From: Zea mays
Lineage: Eukaryota > Streptophyta > Magnoliopsida > Poales > Poaceae
Length of the DNA: 64,000 nt
NCBI RefSeq assembly: GCF_902167145.1
Contig: NC_050098.1
Span: 129,468,207 to 129,532,206, forward strand
Direction: 5' to 3'
Shown here: positions 21,080-33,680 of the stretch, piece by piece
Layout of the letters: every line of letters starts with the position of its first letter
How positions within the stretch are numbered: position 1 is the first letter of the stretch
Notes under the pieces: model-generated
Told to the model about the DNA's origin: nothing
The model's database searches: none
The model's input: the letters and a program-made list of their open reading frames with translations, nothing else
Translations under genes and position numbers: made by a program

Positions 21080-23739
21080 GAGGCCTTCCCTTTGCAAGTT
21101 GGAGAAAATTACCACTCCCTACCCCTAGCCGTCACACCCAACAGCCAGCCACCCTTCTCCCCCACGCCATCCTCCTCCCTCTCTCCCACACGGCAGCAGG
21201 CAGGGCGCCATCTCCTAGCAGCTCCTCCCATGGCGTCCTCTGCCCTTCTTCTCCTCCATGGCCGCCGAAGCCCCTCCCATGGCCGACGCTCTCTGCTCCA
21301 GCCCCTCCAGCAGCTATGGCGTCCCCCCTCCTCCCCTTCTTCTTCCTCAAGCCAGCAGGCACCTCCCTCTACTCCCTGCGCGCAGCAGCAGCCATGGCGC
21401 TGCCTCTCTTCTCCATGGCGAGTAGCAGCTCATTCACCTCTCTCTCCCATGGCGTGCTGCTCCAGTCGGCCTCCCTTCTCCCCCTCGGCTCCTTCCTCCA
21501 GGCCGGGCTCCTATGCCAGGAACGGCTGCTCCACTTGACCGCTGCTCCATTTTTTTTCCCCTCGCTCTGCTCTCTCGGCTGCTGGCAGCCAGGGCGCGAC
21601 GCCTCTGCTCCTTCTCTCTACCCCACAAAACAGCCAGCGCGCAGGAGCTTCTTCTCCATGGACGCCCAGAATCCCAGCAGCGAGCCCCCTTCCTCGCTGT
21701 TCGTCGTGGTGCCCGCCGGCTGTTCGGCAAAATGCGCAGCAAGCCACGCACTGCAGCAGCTTCGTCCCTTGCCTTGCGTTGTGTCGAGCTTCGCTACTGC
21801 ACATCTCCCATAAAAAAACAGCAGCCCCTCCGCGTCACGCGCTCGACTCGCTGCGCTCGCCCGCGTGGTGTCGCAGTAGGACAGCAGTCGTGTCGCATTC
21901 GCCATCGACCTCGCCTTCGTGTACACCCCCTCGCAGCAGCGCCAACATAGCAGCCGCGACACTCCCCTCCACCCCGCACTCGCCACGCTCAACAAAAATG
22001 CCCCCTCGCGTAGCTACACACTTGTTGTTGCTGCACGTTGTTCGTCGACGCGCAGCCCCTTCGCGCCGTGCCCGTGATGTCGTCGTTCTTGCTGTTTTGT
22101 CGCGCCAATCGACAGCCGCAGCAGCCCCTCCGTGGCGTGTGCTCCACCTTGACACGCCCTCGGTGCCCGTCGTGCTCCTTCGACTTCGCTTCGGTCTCCC
22201 ATGATCGACGACGCGTTCGTCTTCACGCCACATGTGCAGCAACCACGACCGAGGTTTGATATGGTGAGCTGATGTGTTATTTTGTGTTAGATCGGATATA
22301 TATATGTGGCTGCGATAGTTATTTTGTGCGTCGTAGGGGTTGATCGCGGATGTATAAATTGTTTGCTAGAATGCTTCGTTGTAAAATAATGTGTTAGTGT
22401 GGCAAAAATTTGATAAAACCTAAAGCATGTTTGGTGACTTCCGCACTCGACTAATGAGTTAGTCTATATTAATTTTTTTTGTATTCATCGTTGGTGTAGG
22501 TTAAATTAGGTGAAAAATGTAATTTACGTGATATATAATGGGCGTTTGGAAGATGAGATAGGTTAATTTAGAAAGGTGTGTTATCAAACATATGTGCCGA
22601 ATTGTGATGTAGTAGTGATTGCGTAAGTTGAACCGAAGTGTCCCAAGTACATGTCGTGATATGGTTGTATTGAGATAATAAATTATAAGTGTTGCGTGAT
22701 ATGAGACTCGATCGATGTAGTTAATATTGAATTGGCCTGTAGAGAGGTGGTGACATGCCGAAGTAGTCATCGCTTCCTCTACGGTTAAGTCGGAGTCATG
22801 CGTGATGATGTTATTTATGGGGTGAATGCGTATTGAAATATTTTATGTTGTGCCATATGATTAGGAAGATGAAGGATAGATATGTTGTTTCGGAAATGTT
22901 AGCCAATAGATTCGAACAAGCGTGATAGAGGTTGAGTCACTTATGTTATAAAATTGATGCTCGACATGTTAGGTCTCCTAAAATGTGGTGTTTTAGGTGA
23001 CTTGTGTGTTATCCATTTTAAGTTGAGAAATGTTTAAGAGAAGCTAATTAATTTGCTCCCACCCATGTTTTGAGTCGCAATGTCTAAAATGGATTGAATG
23101 AACTTGAGATGTATTACAATAGCTGTGTGTCGTGTTGGTCATCCAAAAATGGCGAAAGGTGGTGTGCGATGGTAATTGGGAAATAGTCACGTCATTAGCC
23201 AACTCATGTCAGGTAGGAGTTGATTGTTTTAAGTGATTGTTATATATGTTGTGTCACGAATTGTGATAATAATATGCAAGCCGACGTGTAAGATGTGTAG
23301 CGGCCTAGATTGTTACTCTGGCTAGCCGACTTGTTAGATGGCTTTGGTTAAGTTTGTAGTCGCGATGAATTGCTTGTTGTGGTCTAAATGTGTATGGTTA
23401 TGGTTGCGAATGAAAAGTAGTAGTGCTCAGGTGATGTCTAAATTAAAATGCAAACTATTGGTGAAAAGCGCTTCGATATTGATTGTTATAGATAATGCAT
23501 TGTTAATTGAGTATGGTACTTTTAGTGCGCAAAATAACTTGTATAAAAATTAGTAAGTCCACATATTAGTTCTCACTTAGTTAATTTAACTCTAACAATT
23601 GTCAAAGTGTTAGAATGATTTAAGTCTCTAGAACATGGCAATTCTTGAATTGTATAGGAGCTGAAATTTATAAATTTCTGTTTTGGGCTGCCCACACTGT
23701 TTTAGTTGTGCTGTATGTTTGATGAACTAAATTGTGTTT

Positions 23740-24600
23740 TCTGTAGATATGTGCTATAGAAAAGTGGTAGATAACTTTATTATCTTACTTGTGTTAAAAT
23801 TTGACAGCCATAGGACTGACAGTTTAGGAGTTATGCTTTTTACAAATTCAGTAACTGAATCTGTCCAATTTCTGTACAGATTTCAGAGACTGTACTGTTT
23901 GCTTAAGTTAATGTTTGAATCAGTCCTTGTAGATTATAAGAAAGTTGTAGATGCTTTTCTGATCTTGCTTGTGTTAAAATTTCATAAACACAGGCCTGAT
24001 AGTTTAAGAGTTATGAATTTTACAAACTGGTTGTCGTGTTCTGTCCTCTGTCAGAACAGATTTTGAAAACTGTAATGTTTGATTTGATTAAACCTGGAAT
24101 CACTTCTTGGTGATTATAAAAGTTATGTAGTGCTTTTGCCAAGCTTTCCAAAAAGTCTTGGATCACTATTTTTGGTGGTCTGAAGATTAAGTTACATGTG
24201 TTTGAAGTGTGAAGACTGAATCTGTCCAGTTTTGGACAGCGCAGCCTTCATAGTATATTTTACCCTTGATACATGCTAAACCAGCCAGGGATGTTTATAA
24301 ATAATTTGTAGAACATTTAATTAGCTTTCCAGAAAGTCTAAGATCACCTTATTTGGATGTCTGAATCTTCAGTTGTGAATTTTTGAAGTTGCAAGTCTGC
24401 ATCTGTCCAAATCTGGACAGAGCTACTGTATTTGCACAATTCAACCTTGCTAAGTGTTTAATCGTGCTGTGATGACAATACCAATGTTGTAGAACACTTT
24501 GTAAGCTTTCCAGAAAGTCCTAGTTTGCTAGTTTTGGATTAATATTTGAAAAGTTATGATTAAAACAAGCAACTGCTGTATTGCTGTCCTAAAATTCTGC
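23740..24600 (+). repeat. Degenerate tandem repeat, about 175-200 bp
   Basis: Recurrent phrases appear at roughly regular spacing. GCTTTCCA(A/G)AAAGTC occurs at about 24149, 24323 and 24507. TCTGTCCA followed by TTTCTGTACAG or TTTGGACAG occurs near 23868, 24220 and 24402. Units have diverged strongly. No coding potential is evident. Confidence 0.65.
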
Positions 24601-26638
24601 TAGTGCTCATTTGATTGTTAGTTCACCCGTTTGGCTAAAAATGTTTGGTTAGCACTTAAATAAATGTAGACTTGCCATGACTAAGCTTAATATTGCCTAA
24701 GTGTCCTGTTTTATATGTTTCTTCTCTAGTTGAATGTAATATAGGAGTTCATAGACATGAATGCCTAGGTCCGATGTAAACTTACGTTGTATTGGTTGCT
24801 CTTGTACGGTCAATAGAAGAACAAATGAACAATTAAGGTGAGCGTAGTAAATGCGTGTACTTGTGATGTCGCGGTCATGTTGTGTAAACAAATAAAATAT
24901 TGTCATCTTTTTAATGGTGTTAATGTTGAACGCCGACGACGTGTAGATAACTAAAGCTAACATGTAGTTATCTACGGTGTCTTCCACTTTAATGTTTAGT
25001 TCGCCACTGTGTCTTGTATATCTTGTGCTATTTTTGTGCTACTTTCATTATATTCATACATATGCATCTTGCACCTCATATAGGACCGAGAGATGATGAT
25101 CGAGCTAGTGATGTGGTGCCACCCACAAGATGCAGTCGATGGACGACCCAAGGAAGGATGGACATAACCAGTGGATGCTCGCCAAGCGAGTACCTCCCCC
25201 CCAGCAAACACTATCTAAGTGTTAAAAATTAAAGGCAAGCCCCGGTTTTATGCATAACCTGTTATTTATGCTATTTTACTTCACTTAATGATTGTAGGAT
25301 TGATTGTGCACTTAAGTGTAGGAATTGCTTGAAACCCTAGTTGCATGATCTCAGGAATCCTATTGAGATGAATACTAGTATGCTAAGTCGAGTAGCTGCT
25401 TTATTAAGTAGGATCTCGGTAGAAGACGAGTGATTTTTCTAGCACTCGCGCGAGGTCAGGACATTGATTGTACCCACTTTCATATCGTACTGATGTTGGT
25501 TGTGGGCAACAATCCATGGGGATTAGTTGTCTACGAGATGAAATTTGAATAAGGATTAAGGTGTGGTACCGTGAGTCAAGCGTTTGAACGTACTAAACAC
25601 ATACCGAGAAATATGGTAAATCGGTAAGCCTAGTACCTGAGTGAACCTGCCCGCAGATTGCCCTCCTCACGCGACCTGAGACGAGGTCTCCCATTCCGGT
25701 TATGGTGGGTACAAGTGCGGTCACTGCACGACGGCCAGTCGGGGTCAGTGAGGCATTGTACGCCAAGGCGGTGAGCCCCTTTCTGTTGCCAGGGAATCGA
25801 TGGGGACGGTTGATGTGTGTGGGGACGGAGTGCCCCTACATGTCGTGTGTTTAGGTTTACCTTGCAAGGATAAAAACTCGATTCGAATCGTCTGCTTCTC
25901 GCAGCTAATGAGACTGCTTGATCCATGCTGCTACATTGAGTAATAAGTGGAAATGAGGTGACTGGCAAAAGATGTTGATTGATATAATGTTTGATACCAT
26001 GTATGAATAGCTAGGTACTCATCTAGTTTAAAAGGATCATACTAAAACTTGAAAAGCTAAAACTTGATTTTAGACTCAGCTAGTGCTTTTGGCAAACCAA
26101 ACCCCTCAGCCAAACAGCTGCATGTCTAGAGGTAGAGGAGTAGACTCCTCACACCGGGTAAGTCTAGCTGAGTATTAGTATACTCAGCCTTGCTTGTGGC
26201 ACAATTTTTGCAGGTACTCTTTAGGATGATTTGTTGCTGGTGTGACTTGGCCTTCGTCCCTGCCACCGGGACAGACGGTCGAGTGGGTTATTGCTTCCGC
26301 AGGAGAGGACCAGGAGGAGTAGCGTGGCCAGGCTTCGCCATGTTACTCGGTTCTTCTCCGTTAGTTATTTCCGCTGCATTAAAATTTATGGTTATTATTT
26401 CTGAAACTCCGATAATGTAATCACTAATGATACTTATTAAATTTGTGGTATTATGTTTTATTGTATTTCTTTGTGCCTCACCTTCGAGTGAGCTAGTGGT
26501 ATTCGATCCTGGATAAGTGGCTTTATCGGACTAGATCCGAGGGACTGACGGGTTATTCCTATTTAAGTGTGGTCTAGCTTCTAAGGCGGGACTTAGGCAC
26601 TTAAGTTGGAATAATTCGGGCGGTTCCGCCACATATTT

Positions 26639-28101
26639 CCTGATGCATTATTGATTAATGTGTCGGCTATGGGCATGGGATATTCATCTTTAGGAGTGCT
26701 CTATTTAAATTGCGAAAATCAATGCATACTCTAAGCTTACCTGACTCCTTCTCCACCGGCACAATATTGGAGACCCACTCTGCGTATGTGCAAGGTCTGA
26801 TAAAATCAGCTTCTAGCAGCCGGTGGATTTCGTCCTTGATGCGTGGGAGAAGATCTGGACGAAATGTTCTAGCTCTCTGCTTGAAAGGTCTGAAACCAGA
26901 TTTAATAGGCAGCCGATGCTCTACGATCTCTCGGCTTAATCCAGGCATCTCAGTGTAATTCCAAGCAAAGCAATCTGAATATTCCTTCAATAGACCGATC
27001 ATCTCATCTCTAGGATCGGTCTCCAGGGTCTTGTTTACAAAAGTCGGCCTTGGAGTTTTACCATCTCCTATGGCAATCTCCTCCAAAGGATCGGCCGATG
27101 TAAACCCCTATCCTAGTTTATCAAGATCTCTGAATTCCTCTATCATGTTCCCCACAGAGGAATTAGATGATCTTTGTGTGACGGCGGACTTTCCGGTCTC
27201 GGGGACCGGATCATCCGTAATACTGTCTTTTCGCTGCGATAGATGTTCGGTCTTAAAGTCTGAACCTTTTTGTGAAAGACCAGACCATCCGGCCTTGAAA
27301 GCCGAACTGTCCGTGACCAAAGACTCATGAACTTTGTGTGTATTCATCATTTAAATTTTATTTAGGATTTAGCCGATTCTCCATCGGCTCTAGCATTACA
27401 GGAATGAAACCTTTCTTATCTATACTTATGAATTGATAATCAGAAAAATCTACTCATGTGAGACATGTAGCAGTCTCATAAGTCCAGAGTACAGGGGCAT
27501 CGGCCACAGCGATGCAGGCCGATACATCAGCATTTACTTGTTCTATGTCATCGCCTACCCATTGTATTAACATTTGATGTAATGTAGAAGGTATACATTG
27601 ATTGGCGTGAATCCAATCTCTACCTAGGATTAAACTGTAATTTCCTTCTACATCAGCGACGAAGAATGCAGCAGCAAGGGTCTTAGTCCCGATGGTTAAT
27701 TCAACAGACGTGACTCCCCTGGCTTTGATCGAACTATCAGTTCCAACACCGCTGAGGGTCATGTTGGTCTTGACAAGTTCGTCATCTTGTTTACCTAATT
27801 TTCTGTACAATGAATAAGGCATTAGATTTACAGCCGCCCCTCCATCTACCAACATCTTAGCAATCGGTATCCCATCAATATGACCGCGCATGAAGAGCAG
27901 CTTTAAATGATTTACCGATTCCTTTGGTTTAGTAAAGGCGGCTTCTTTAGGACCAAAATCAAACTGGGCAACAACAGGTTCATCGTCGCCTTTAATAGTA
28001 CAATTAGCGGAAAATGTAATAACATTTACATCCATACCTGGGCGTTCTGGAGAAGCCTCGTAGTCGACCAGGTCTTCTCCCAGCAGGTCGTCCTCTTCCA
28101 T
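26639..28101 (-). pseudogene. Gypsy A protease and N-terminal reverse transcriptase
   Basis: Read leftwards from 28101: the aspartic protease has the variant active site MLVDGGAAVNLMP near 27830, and YSLILGRDWIHA near 27625 is its second conserved strand. A linker contains stops at 27454-27456 and about 27110. The RT fingers follow (FAWNYTEMPGLSREIVEH near 26955, then GKLRVCIDFRNLNRA near 26715). A 1-base deletion just after RNLNRA shifts the frame, so the next residues (PKDEYPMPIADTL) are in a different phase. The RT then stops at the insertion site 26638 and resumes at 20302. DGG instead of DTG/DSG is usual in this protease family. Confidence 0.8.
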
Positions 28102-31100
28102 TTATGTTGGCATGTCGTTGGAGGCTTCCTGGTGTGGTGCGGACGGTCCGGACTCCGGGGGCGGACGGTCCGCGCCTGGTGCAGTTTGTCCGGCCTTGTT
28201 GGCCAGGCTATCTGCCATACCTGCAGGGTGCTGCACAAGTGTTGTTTTATTTTCTATTTTTGTGGCCGTTTGTTTTTCTCAACGGCCTTTGGTCTCCATT
28301 TCTTTTGCGGTGGCGGGTATAGTGGATGTGTGTCATTGAATATCTTTTCCGCCTCCTTCTCCTGGCTCTCCTTTGCTCTTAGGCGCTGTAATTTTCTCTT
28401 TTGGGACCGTGTCAATCCCGCTGGGCACCATCGAGGCATGGAGTATTTTGGATCGACTGTTTTGATGGTAGTCGTATCTCCTTTTTTGGTTGTATTGGCC
28501 GATTCACCAAAAATCATCGGCCCTTCACTTTCTTTTTGTATAACGACATCTGTTGTACCTATTTTGATAATGTCCTTTTTTGTCGTTCTTTCAGTTGCCG
28601 CAGGCATATGCCCCCTACCGGATTGGTCGGCCTTGGAGGCCGAGTAGTCCAGCGATCCTGTTGGGTCTATGCCTGGTGACCGGATTGAGCGGTGCTCAAT
28701 CGGTCTTGTACTGGTGGCGCCAACCTGTCAAAAACAGATGTTTGGGGTGCCCTCCAGGCGGGGTACTGTGGCATCCCAAATGGATATGGTGGCATGTCCC
28801 ACATTTGATTTGGGACATACGGTGGAGGTAAGTATGTGTATGGATATGGCATAGACGGATAAGGGGGTGGAGGTGTCCATGTCGGTATGTTAGGTCTCAA
28901 TTGTACAGTATGACCTTTCATTTCTTCCGATTGGTGGGGTGGTCCAATCGGCCTGACCTGACGTTGCTCATGAATGGGTGAGCGGGGTCGCTTTGCTGGC
29001 CGGTCACTGGGGCCGGCCTTCTTTTTCACGTATTTAGACAATAATTGATCGAAAGTCGGGCCAGAATTGACCAGCCGACCAGCTGCTTTAAATGTATTTG
29101 TTTTCCACGTACCTATCTCTGGTCGTCGTGGTTTGAAGGTACGTGGCCGCTGCGAGTCCTGAGCAGGGCCGGACCGTCCGGAGAAGCGTCGGACCATCCG
29201 CGTCTGGATGGCGGACTGTCCGCGATGCGCAGCACGGGTTCCCGCAACTGTCTCCCTGTCTGCGTTTGCCCCCCAGTGCTAGAGGCTGTGATGGTCACCT
29301 TCAGGGTCTCCCCTCCATCGGGAGTCTTCTCGGCCACCACTTTCCTGCAAGAAACTTTACAATCACCATCAGCCTTTTTAGCATTGTCGTTGATTGTTTC
29401 TTTGCCTTTGCCTTTATCGGCTGTGTTTGGCCGAACCAGGACTTTCTTGCCCTCGAAGTCGATCATGTTCATCGGAAAGGGCTCTGTATCCACCTGCATT
29501 TCCTGAAATTTCAATCGTCCCTCGTTAATGACCGATTGAATCTGTCACCGAAACACATTACAACCATTAGTGGCATGATAAAATGAGTTATGCCACTTGC
29601 AGTATGCACGACGTTTTAGCTCGTCGGTGGATGGAACAGTGTGATTTGTTTTAATGTTGCCATTTTTGAGTAATTCATCAAATATTTTATCACTTACCAA
29701 CATTAAACGTAAACTTAACCTCCTCTTGCCGTTTCTTTTGAACCGGCTGTAAGGAGGAACAAGCCGAAGATTTGGCCTGCTTTGGCCAAACCATTTCAGC
29801 AGCATACACTTCTGTTGATTCGTCATCTGAGCTACTTTGGTCGCATTCTACTATATGTACGTTGTGATGAATTGTTTTAGCAGTTTCTTTCCTTCGGCTT
29901 TCACAAGCCAAAGCTCTCTGGTGTAACTGTGCTAGTGTAAAAAATTGAATGCCTTCTAATCTTTCTTTTAAATAATATCGTAGACCATTAAAGGCTAATC
30001 TTGCTAGCTGTTTTTCTGCTAAATGAATTTGGAAGCATCGGTTTCTTGTATCTCGGAATCTCCGGATGTAATCATTAACCGATTCATCTTTTTTGCCTGT
30101 CGCAATGACACTAAATCTACCAAATCCAACTCATAGTCACCGGAGAAAAAATGATCATGAAATTTTTGTTCTAGATCCCCCCATGATGAAATGGAATTAG
30201 GAGGTAAAGTGGCATACCATGCAAACGCGGTTCCTGTTTGAGATAATGAAAATAAACGTACGCGAAATGCCTCTGTGTCGGCCAATTCTCCTAATTGTGC
30301 TAAAAACTGGCCTATGTGTTCGCGCGTGTTCTTTCCTTGATCACCCGAAAACTTTGCGAATTCGGGTATCCTGGTTCCCTGTGGGTATGGGTGGTGATCA
30401 AATCGGCTGTCATAAGGTTTCCGATATGATTGCCCCCCAGGGACCATGCTTACTCTGAGCTTATCTCGGAACGCCCCGGCTATTTCTTCCCTCACTATAT
30501 CAATGGCAGCCGGTGCGAGACCACCAGCTCTCTGGTCAAACATAGGTGGGGTTGGCTGGATGTTAGCATATTGTCTTTCCCCCCATTGGTTTGAGCTACG
30601 TGGTGCATTTCCATTTGCCCTATATGGCTCATAGGTTTGATCGTTTCTTTCCAGCCTTCTAGGTGGGGCCAGAAAGCATTCCTGGGCTCTGGATCTTGAA
30701 TTAATGGGCTGGTGCATTGCATAGTGTGATGGGAAGTGTTGCTGCGACGGGTGAGGATTCAGGTAACAATCCTCCTCAAAAAGGTCATGTGCGGACTGTC
30801 CGGACATTGGCCCGAATCGTCCGTGATTATGTGCGGACCGTCCGTCGTTGTATGCGGACGATCCGACTAGGTAGTTCAGATTCCGTGTCATATGTGGTGG
30901 CTCGGGTGCGTGTCTGGGTACCTCATTAAAAATGGGCCCGGCCGTGGCTGGCCCGGACGGTCCGCGCTCACGTGCGGATGGTCCGGACATGTGCAGATCG
31001 ACTATTTTGCTGCCGATTTGCGGTTGCTCAGGGTACGTGTCCATCGGCATCCCATAAAGGGGTTGTGACTGGTCGTGACAACCTCTAGCCGATGTATTAC

Positions 31101-31506
31101 GTGCGTTATCCCCTAATTCAACCTCGTGTGAAGGAAAATTTGCTATACTAGATTAATCAAATGCACGTACTAGTCTCCTATAATCGTTTTGCATATCCCC
31201 TATGATATTTTGCATTTGTTCATGTTGTTCATCTACATAATTCTTAAGAGATTGCAGCTCGTTTGTATTACTTACATTGGGGATATCTGGCGTGGGTCAC
31301 AGTGAAGCCGGATCCGTCGCCCGATGTCGGACGACCTTGTTGTTCCTGTCCACTTTGAAGTTGGCCAAGAACTTTGCTTTTGCCTCCTGGATCATCTGCT
31401 CCTTGTGCTCCTTGAACTGAAGCTGATCGTCAGCCGGCAAGGTTTCCCAAGTCGGCTCTATGATGTTGCTTGGAGAGACTTCAGAACTATCCCTTGAACC
31501 GACCAT
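28102..31506 (-). pseudogene. Gypsy A Gag
   Basis: The likely start is ATG at 31506, 57 bp from the LTR (MVGSRDSSEVSPSN). The Gag domain occupies about 30330-30040, with IPEFAKFSGDQGKNTREHI, FSLSQTGTAFAWYATLPP and SLRQAKK, matching the retrotransposon Gag fold (PF03732 type). Upstream is a proline-rich, poorly conserved region containing several GGACGGTCCG-type palindromes within the reading frame. Downstream are a proline/tyrosine-rich stretch (28720-29190) and a lysine-rich part (28254-28607). The reading frame is broken by a stop at 31297-31299 and by several frame changes between 28250 and 30020. Confidence 0.75.
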
Positions 31507-31540
31507 TGAGGGCCGATTTGATAGGTCTAAATATGTCGTC

Positions 31541-31562
31541 CCCAGCGGAGTCGCCAAAAGTA
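31541..31562 (-). other. Primer-binding site of gypsy A
   Basis: The minus strand reads TTTTGGCGACTCCGCTGGGG, two bases from the end of the 5' LTR. TGGCGACTCCGCTGGGGA is a common PBS of grass Tat-type gypsy elements. Confidence 0.8.
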
Positions 31563-32248
31563 TGTTGACGCCTTTTTGGAGCGCCAAACACTCAACAAGA
31601 ACCGTGTCGGTGCCCTCTGCACAGGGGCGGACGGTCCGCGCGCAGGGGCCGGACGGTCCGCGGCCTGGTGCGAGGCGTGGAGGTGCTCTCTGCACAGGGG
31701 CAGACGGTCCGCGTGCAGGGGCCGGACGGTCCGCGGCCTGGTGCAGGACTAGGGCTCCTGCCTGACAGCCGGACGGTCCGTGCCCTGGGGCCGGACGGTC
31801 CGCGCGTACGCAGGGACGGCGGAAGATCGCCGACGACGCCTGGATCTCGCTCCCGGGAGGGACCCCGTCGGGGAGGAGAGATCCTAGGAGTTGTCTAGGC
31901 TCGGGCCGGCCGACCTAGACTCCTCTAATCGACGTAGAGTCGAAGAGAAGCGGAGAATTTGGGGATCGAGAGGCTAAACTAGAACTAGACTAGAACTACC
32001 CTAATTGTACTGGAAATAAATGTGAAATAGAAGTTGTATTGATTCGATTGATTGCCTCTAATCGGCCGTAATCCTCTGCTTTTATAGAGGAGGGAGGCTG
32101 GACCCGTTACCAACAAAACTCCGAGCAAATCCCGCGATTTTCGCCAACAAACGCAGCGAAAAACTCGGAACCCTAATCTGTTCTGCGCGTGCGCGGACCG
32201 TCCGGCCTCAGGGCCGGACCGTCCGTCGGCTCAAATTGGTGCCCAACA
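31563..32248 (-). repeat. 5' LTR of gypsy A
   Basis: 686 bp. On the plus strand it starts TGTTGACGCC and ends GTGCCCAACA. It holds at least six GGACGGTCCG-type palindromes (31628-31806, 32192-32225) and a TATA box. GTCTC (32249-32253) follows and is the expected right target-site copy; the left copy is outside the window. Confidence 0.8.
32080..32087 (-). promoter_or_regulatory. Gypsy A LTR TATA box
   Basis: The minus strand reads CTCTATAAAAGCAG, about 165 bp into the LTR, pointing towards gag. Confidence 0.6.
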
Positions 32249-32253
32249 GTCTC

Positions 32254-32658
32254 GCACCCGAGATAACGACACATTCTATCCCCGATGCGACTACACCACT
32301 GTCCGTCAACCAAGAGGTACCATCAGTTTTCCATCATGTTCCCTTTAGATTCAGCTTCGATCCACCAAGCGACCCCAGTGGCGGAGGGCGCACAAAATGT
32401 AAGGTATGGCTAATTTATATAAATCCGTGTTTCGAAACAGATTTTATACAACACCTATTTCACCGTGGTTCTTAAATTAATTAACCAATATATCAATTCG
32501 CTAACTGATTAAATAGACTAAACTAGTGAAACAAAATGAGGTTTAATTAAAGTAAATACACTCATTGCTCTATATAATAAACAAACGCTTAGAGAAGTAA
32601 AATACTGTGCCATTTTACTTAATGCGGAAGCCTTATAAAAGGGGCCATGGAGCATTAA
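32254..32658. other. AT-rich flank between gypsy A and the Helitron
   Basis: About 405 bp without a supported gene. It is the host sequence into which gypsy A (left) and the Helitron (right) inserted. Its continuation is 37156-37387. Confidence 0.5.
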
Positions 32659-32689
32659 TCTCTACTACTAATTATAAACCTAATGTAGG

Positions 32690-33680
32690 CGTCCACACCC
32701 CGCGGTGTTCTGCCGCCCGCGGCTGCACCCTGCCCCGCATCACGCAATCCAGCGCAATTCCCCGGCCCACACGCTCGAGCACGCCCCCTGCCCCACACGC
32801 TCGAGCACGCGCCGCCCCGGGGGATCTGCCACCGCCTCCACCTCTTCCTCGGCCGTGGCGGTGAGCGCAGCGCCGCCCCCAGTGTAGATCTTGAGGCGGC
32901 GACGAAGCTTCAAGCCCACGCGCCCCTCGAGGTATGGCTACGATGCAGTCCCCAGGTCGCAACTGATTTAGACGCAGAGATGGAGGTGTCGGCGGCCTCC
33001 GACGAAACCCTACCGACGTGCTCGACCACCTCAAGCCCCACACTATCGCTCTCCTCCATCTTCTCTACAACCGCTGCCCACCTCTAGCTCCGCCTCCTCC
33101 CTACGTGAAATGGGTGGGCATCGCGCTGGCACAGCTCCATCTCCGGGCACGCAGGGTGGCGGCGCGTCGCGGATCTGGAGCTGGTCGATCATCACGCGTC
33201 GTCGGCAGCCAGGTAAATCTGACTGATTCTTCTCCTTACCTGCTTCTCCTGGTGTGGATCTCGGCTCTCGACGAGTTTCAGGGATCCATAGCGGTGGCGG
33301 CGGCGGCCATGGACAAGAGCCCTGGTGCTGCTTCTCACTTACGTCTTTCCTCGTTGGTGAACCGCGGTATGTGCTGATCGACCTGTGTGTGGTGCGCGCA
33401 GGTCAACGCGATGCGAAGCTCGCAGGAGAAGAACACGTAGGTGGAGAGCATGATCTGAAGGATCTGGAACCTTGTTAGGAAGGAGGTGTGCCTTTTTGCT
33501 CTTGGTTCATTTCTTCTCTCCCTTCGTGCTGCTTCTTATGTTCCTCAGATCTTGTGCCCATCTCGATTTTGGTGACTCAATTTGCAAGTTGGGTTGGGCA
33601 CGTGAGATCTGGAACTATGTTGCAGGCTAAAAAGATGCCTCTAAAGAAGCTAAAAGAAGAGGAGGGCTAGAGAAGAGGTT
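32690..33680 (+). other. Helitron 5' interior, unassigned
   Basis: GC-rich sequence to about 33230, including a near-repeated phrase CACACGCTCGAGCACGC (about 32766 and 32797) and an apparent donor at 33212 (CAGCCAG/GTAAATC). Further exon-like pieces follow, for example MEVDDYVQDTIPRDNAW/GT near 33690-33740. They look like captured exons, but I do not recognise the source genes. Confidence 0.4.

Larger units (their letters stand above)
20308..26633 (+). mobile_element. 6.3-kb LTR-like insertion without genes (probable giant solo LTR)
   Basis: The block starts TGTGACACCCCAGGTGTC, ends GGTTCCGCCACA and is flanked by TATTT duplications, so its ends behave as LTR ends. No gag or pol motif is present on either strand, and I find no second copy of the terminal sequence inside. 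It contains a TATA box at about 21072, then 1.1 kb of CCATGG-rich, GC-rich sequence, then about 3.5 kb of AT-rich sequence with degenerate repeats, and finally a run typical of long grass gypsy LTRs (CCCCGGTTTTATGCATAACC near 25240; TTTTTGCAGGTACTC near 26204). A solo LTR of a long-LTR gypsy family is the simplest explanation; a gene-less LARD-type element or an LTR with a nested insertion is possible. Confidence 0.65.
1..32248 (-). mobile_element. Gypsy A: minus-strand Ty3/gypsy retrotransposon, 3' end outside window
   Basis: This is the outermost element of the left half. Read leftwards from 32248 it has a 5' LTR (31563-32248), a PBS, gag, an aspartic protease, reverse transcriptase, RNase H and the zinc-binding part of integrase; the rest lies before base 1. 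Two insertions divide it. A Grande-like element occupies 96-18469 and an LTR-like block occupies 20308-26633, each flanked by a perfect 5-bp duplication. Across both interruptions the minus-strand protein resumes correctly, which fixes the reconstruction. The PR-RT-RNaseH-IN order is that of Ty3/gypsy, and the Gag and DGG-type protease resemble the grass Tat lineage. Several stops and at least one frameshift show that it is dead. The family name is not assigned. Confidence 0.85.

Noticed and set aside
21092..22259. Several overlapping long open frames in GC-rich sequence (both strands) inside the LTR-like block
   Set aside because: They are open in many frames at once, are Ser/Pro/Arg-rich with repeated CCATGG words and match no domain. 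GC-rich leader sequence of an LTR explains them.
33402..33478. Minus-strand exon-like reading (LTRFQILQIMLSTYVFFSCEL) in the Helitron
   Set aside because: Protein-like and preceded by an AG, but no clear donor and no recognised family. Not strong enough to list as a gene fragment.
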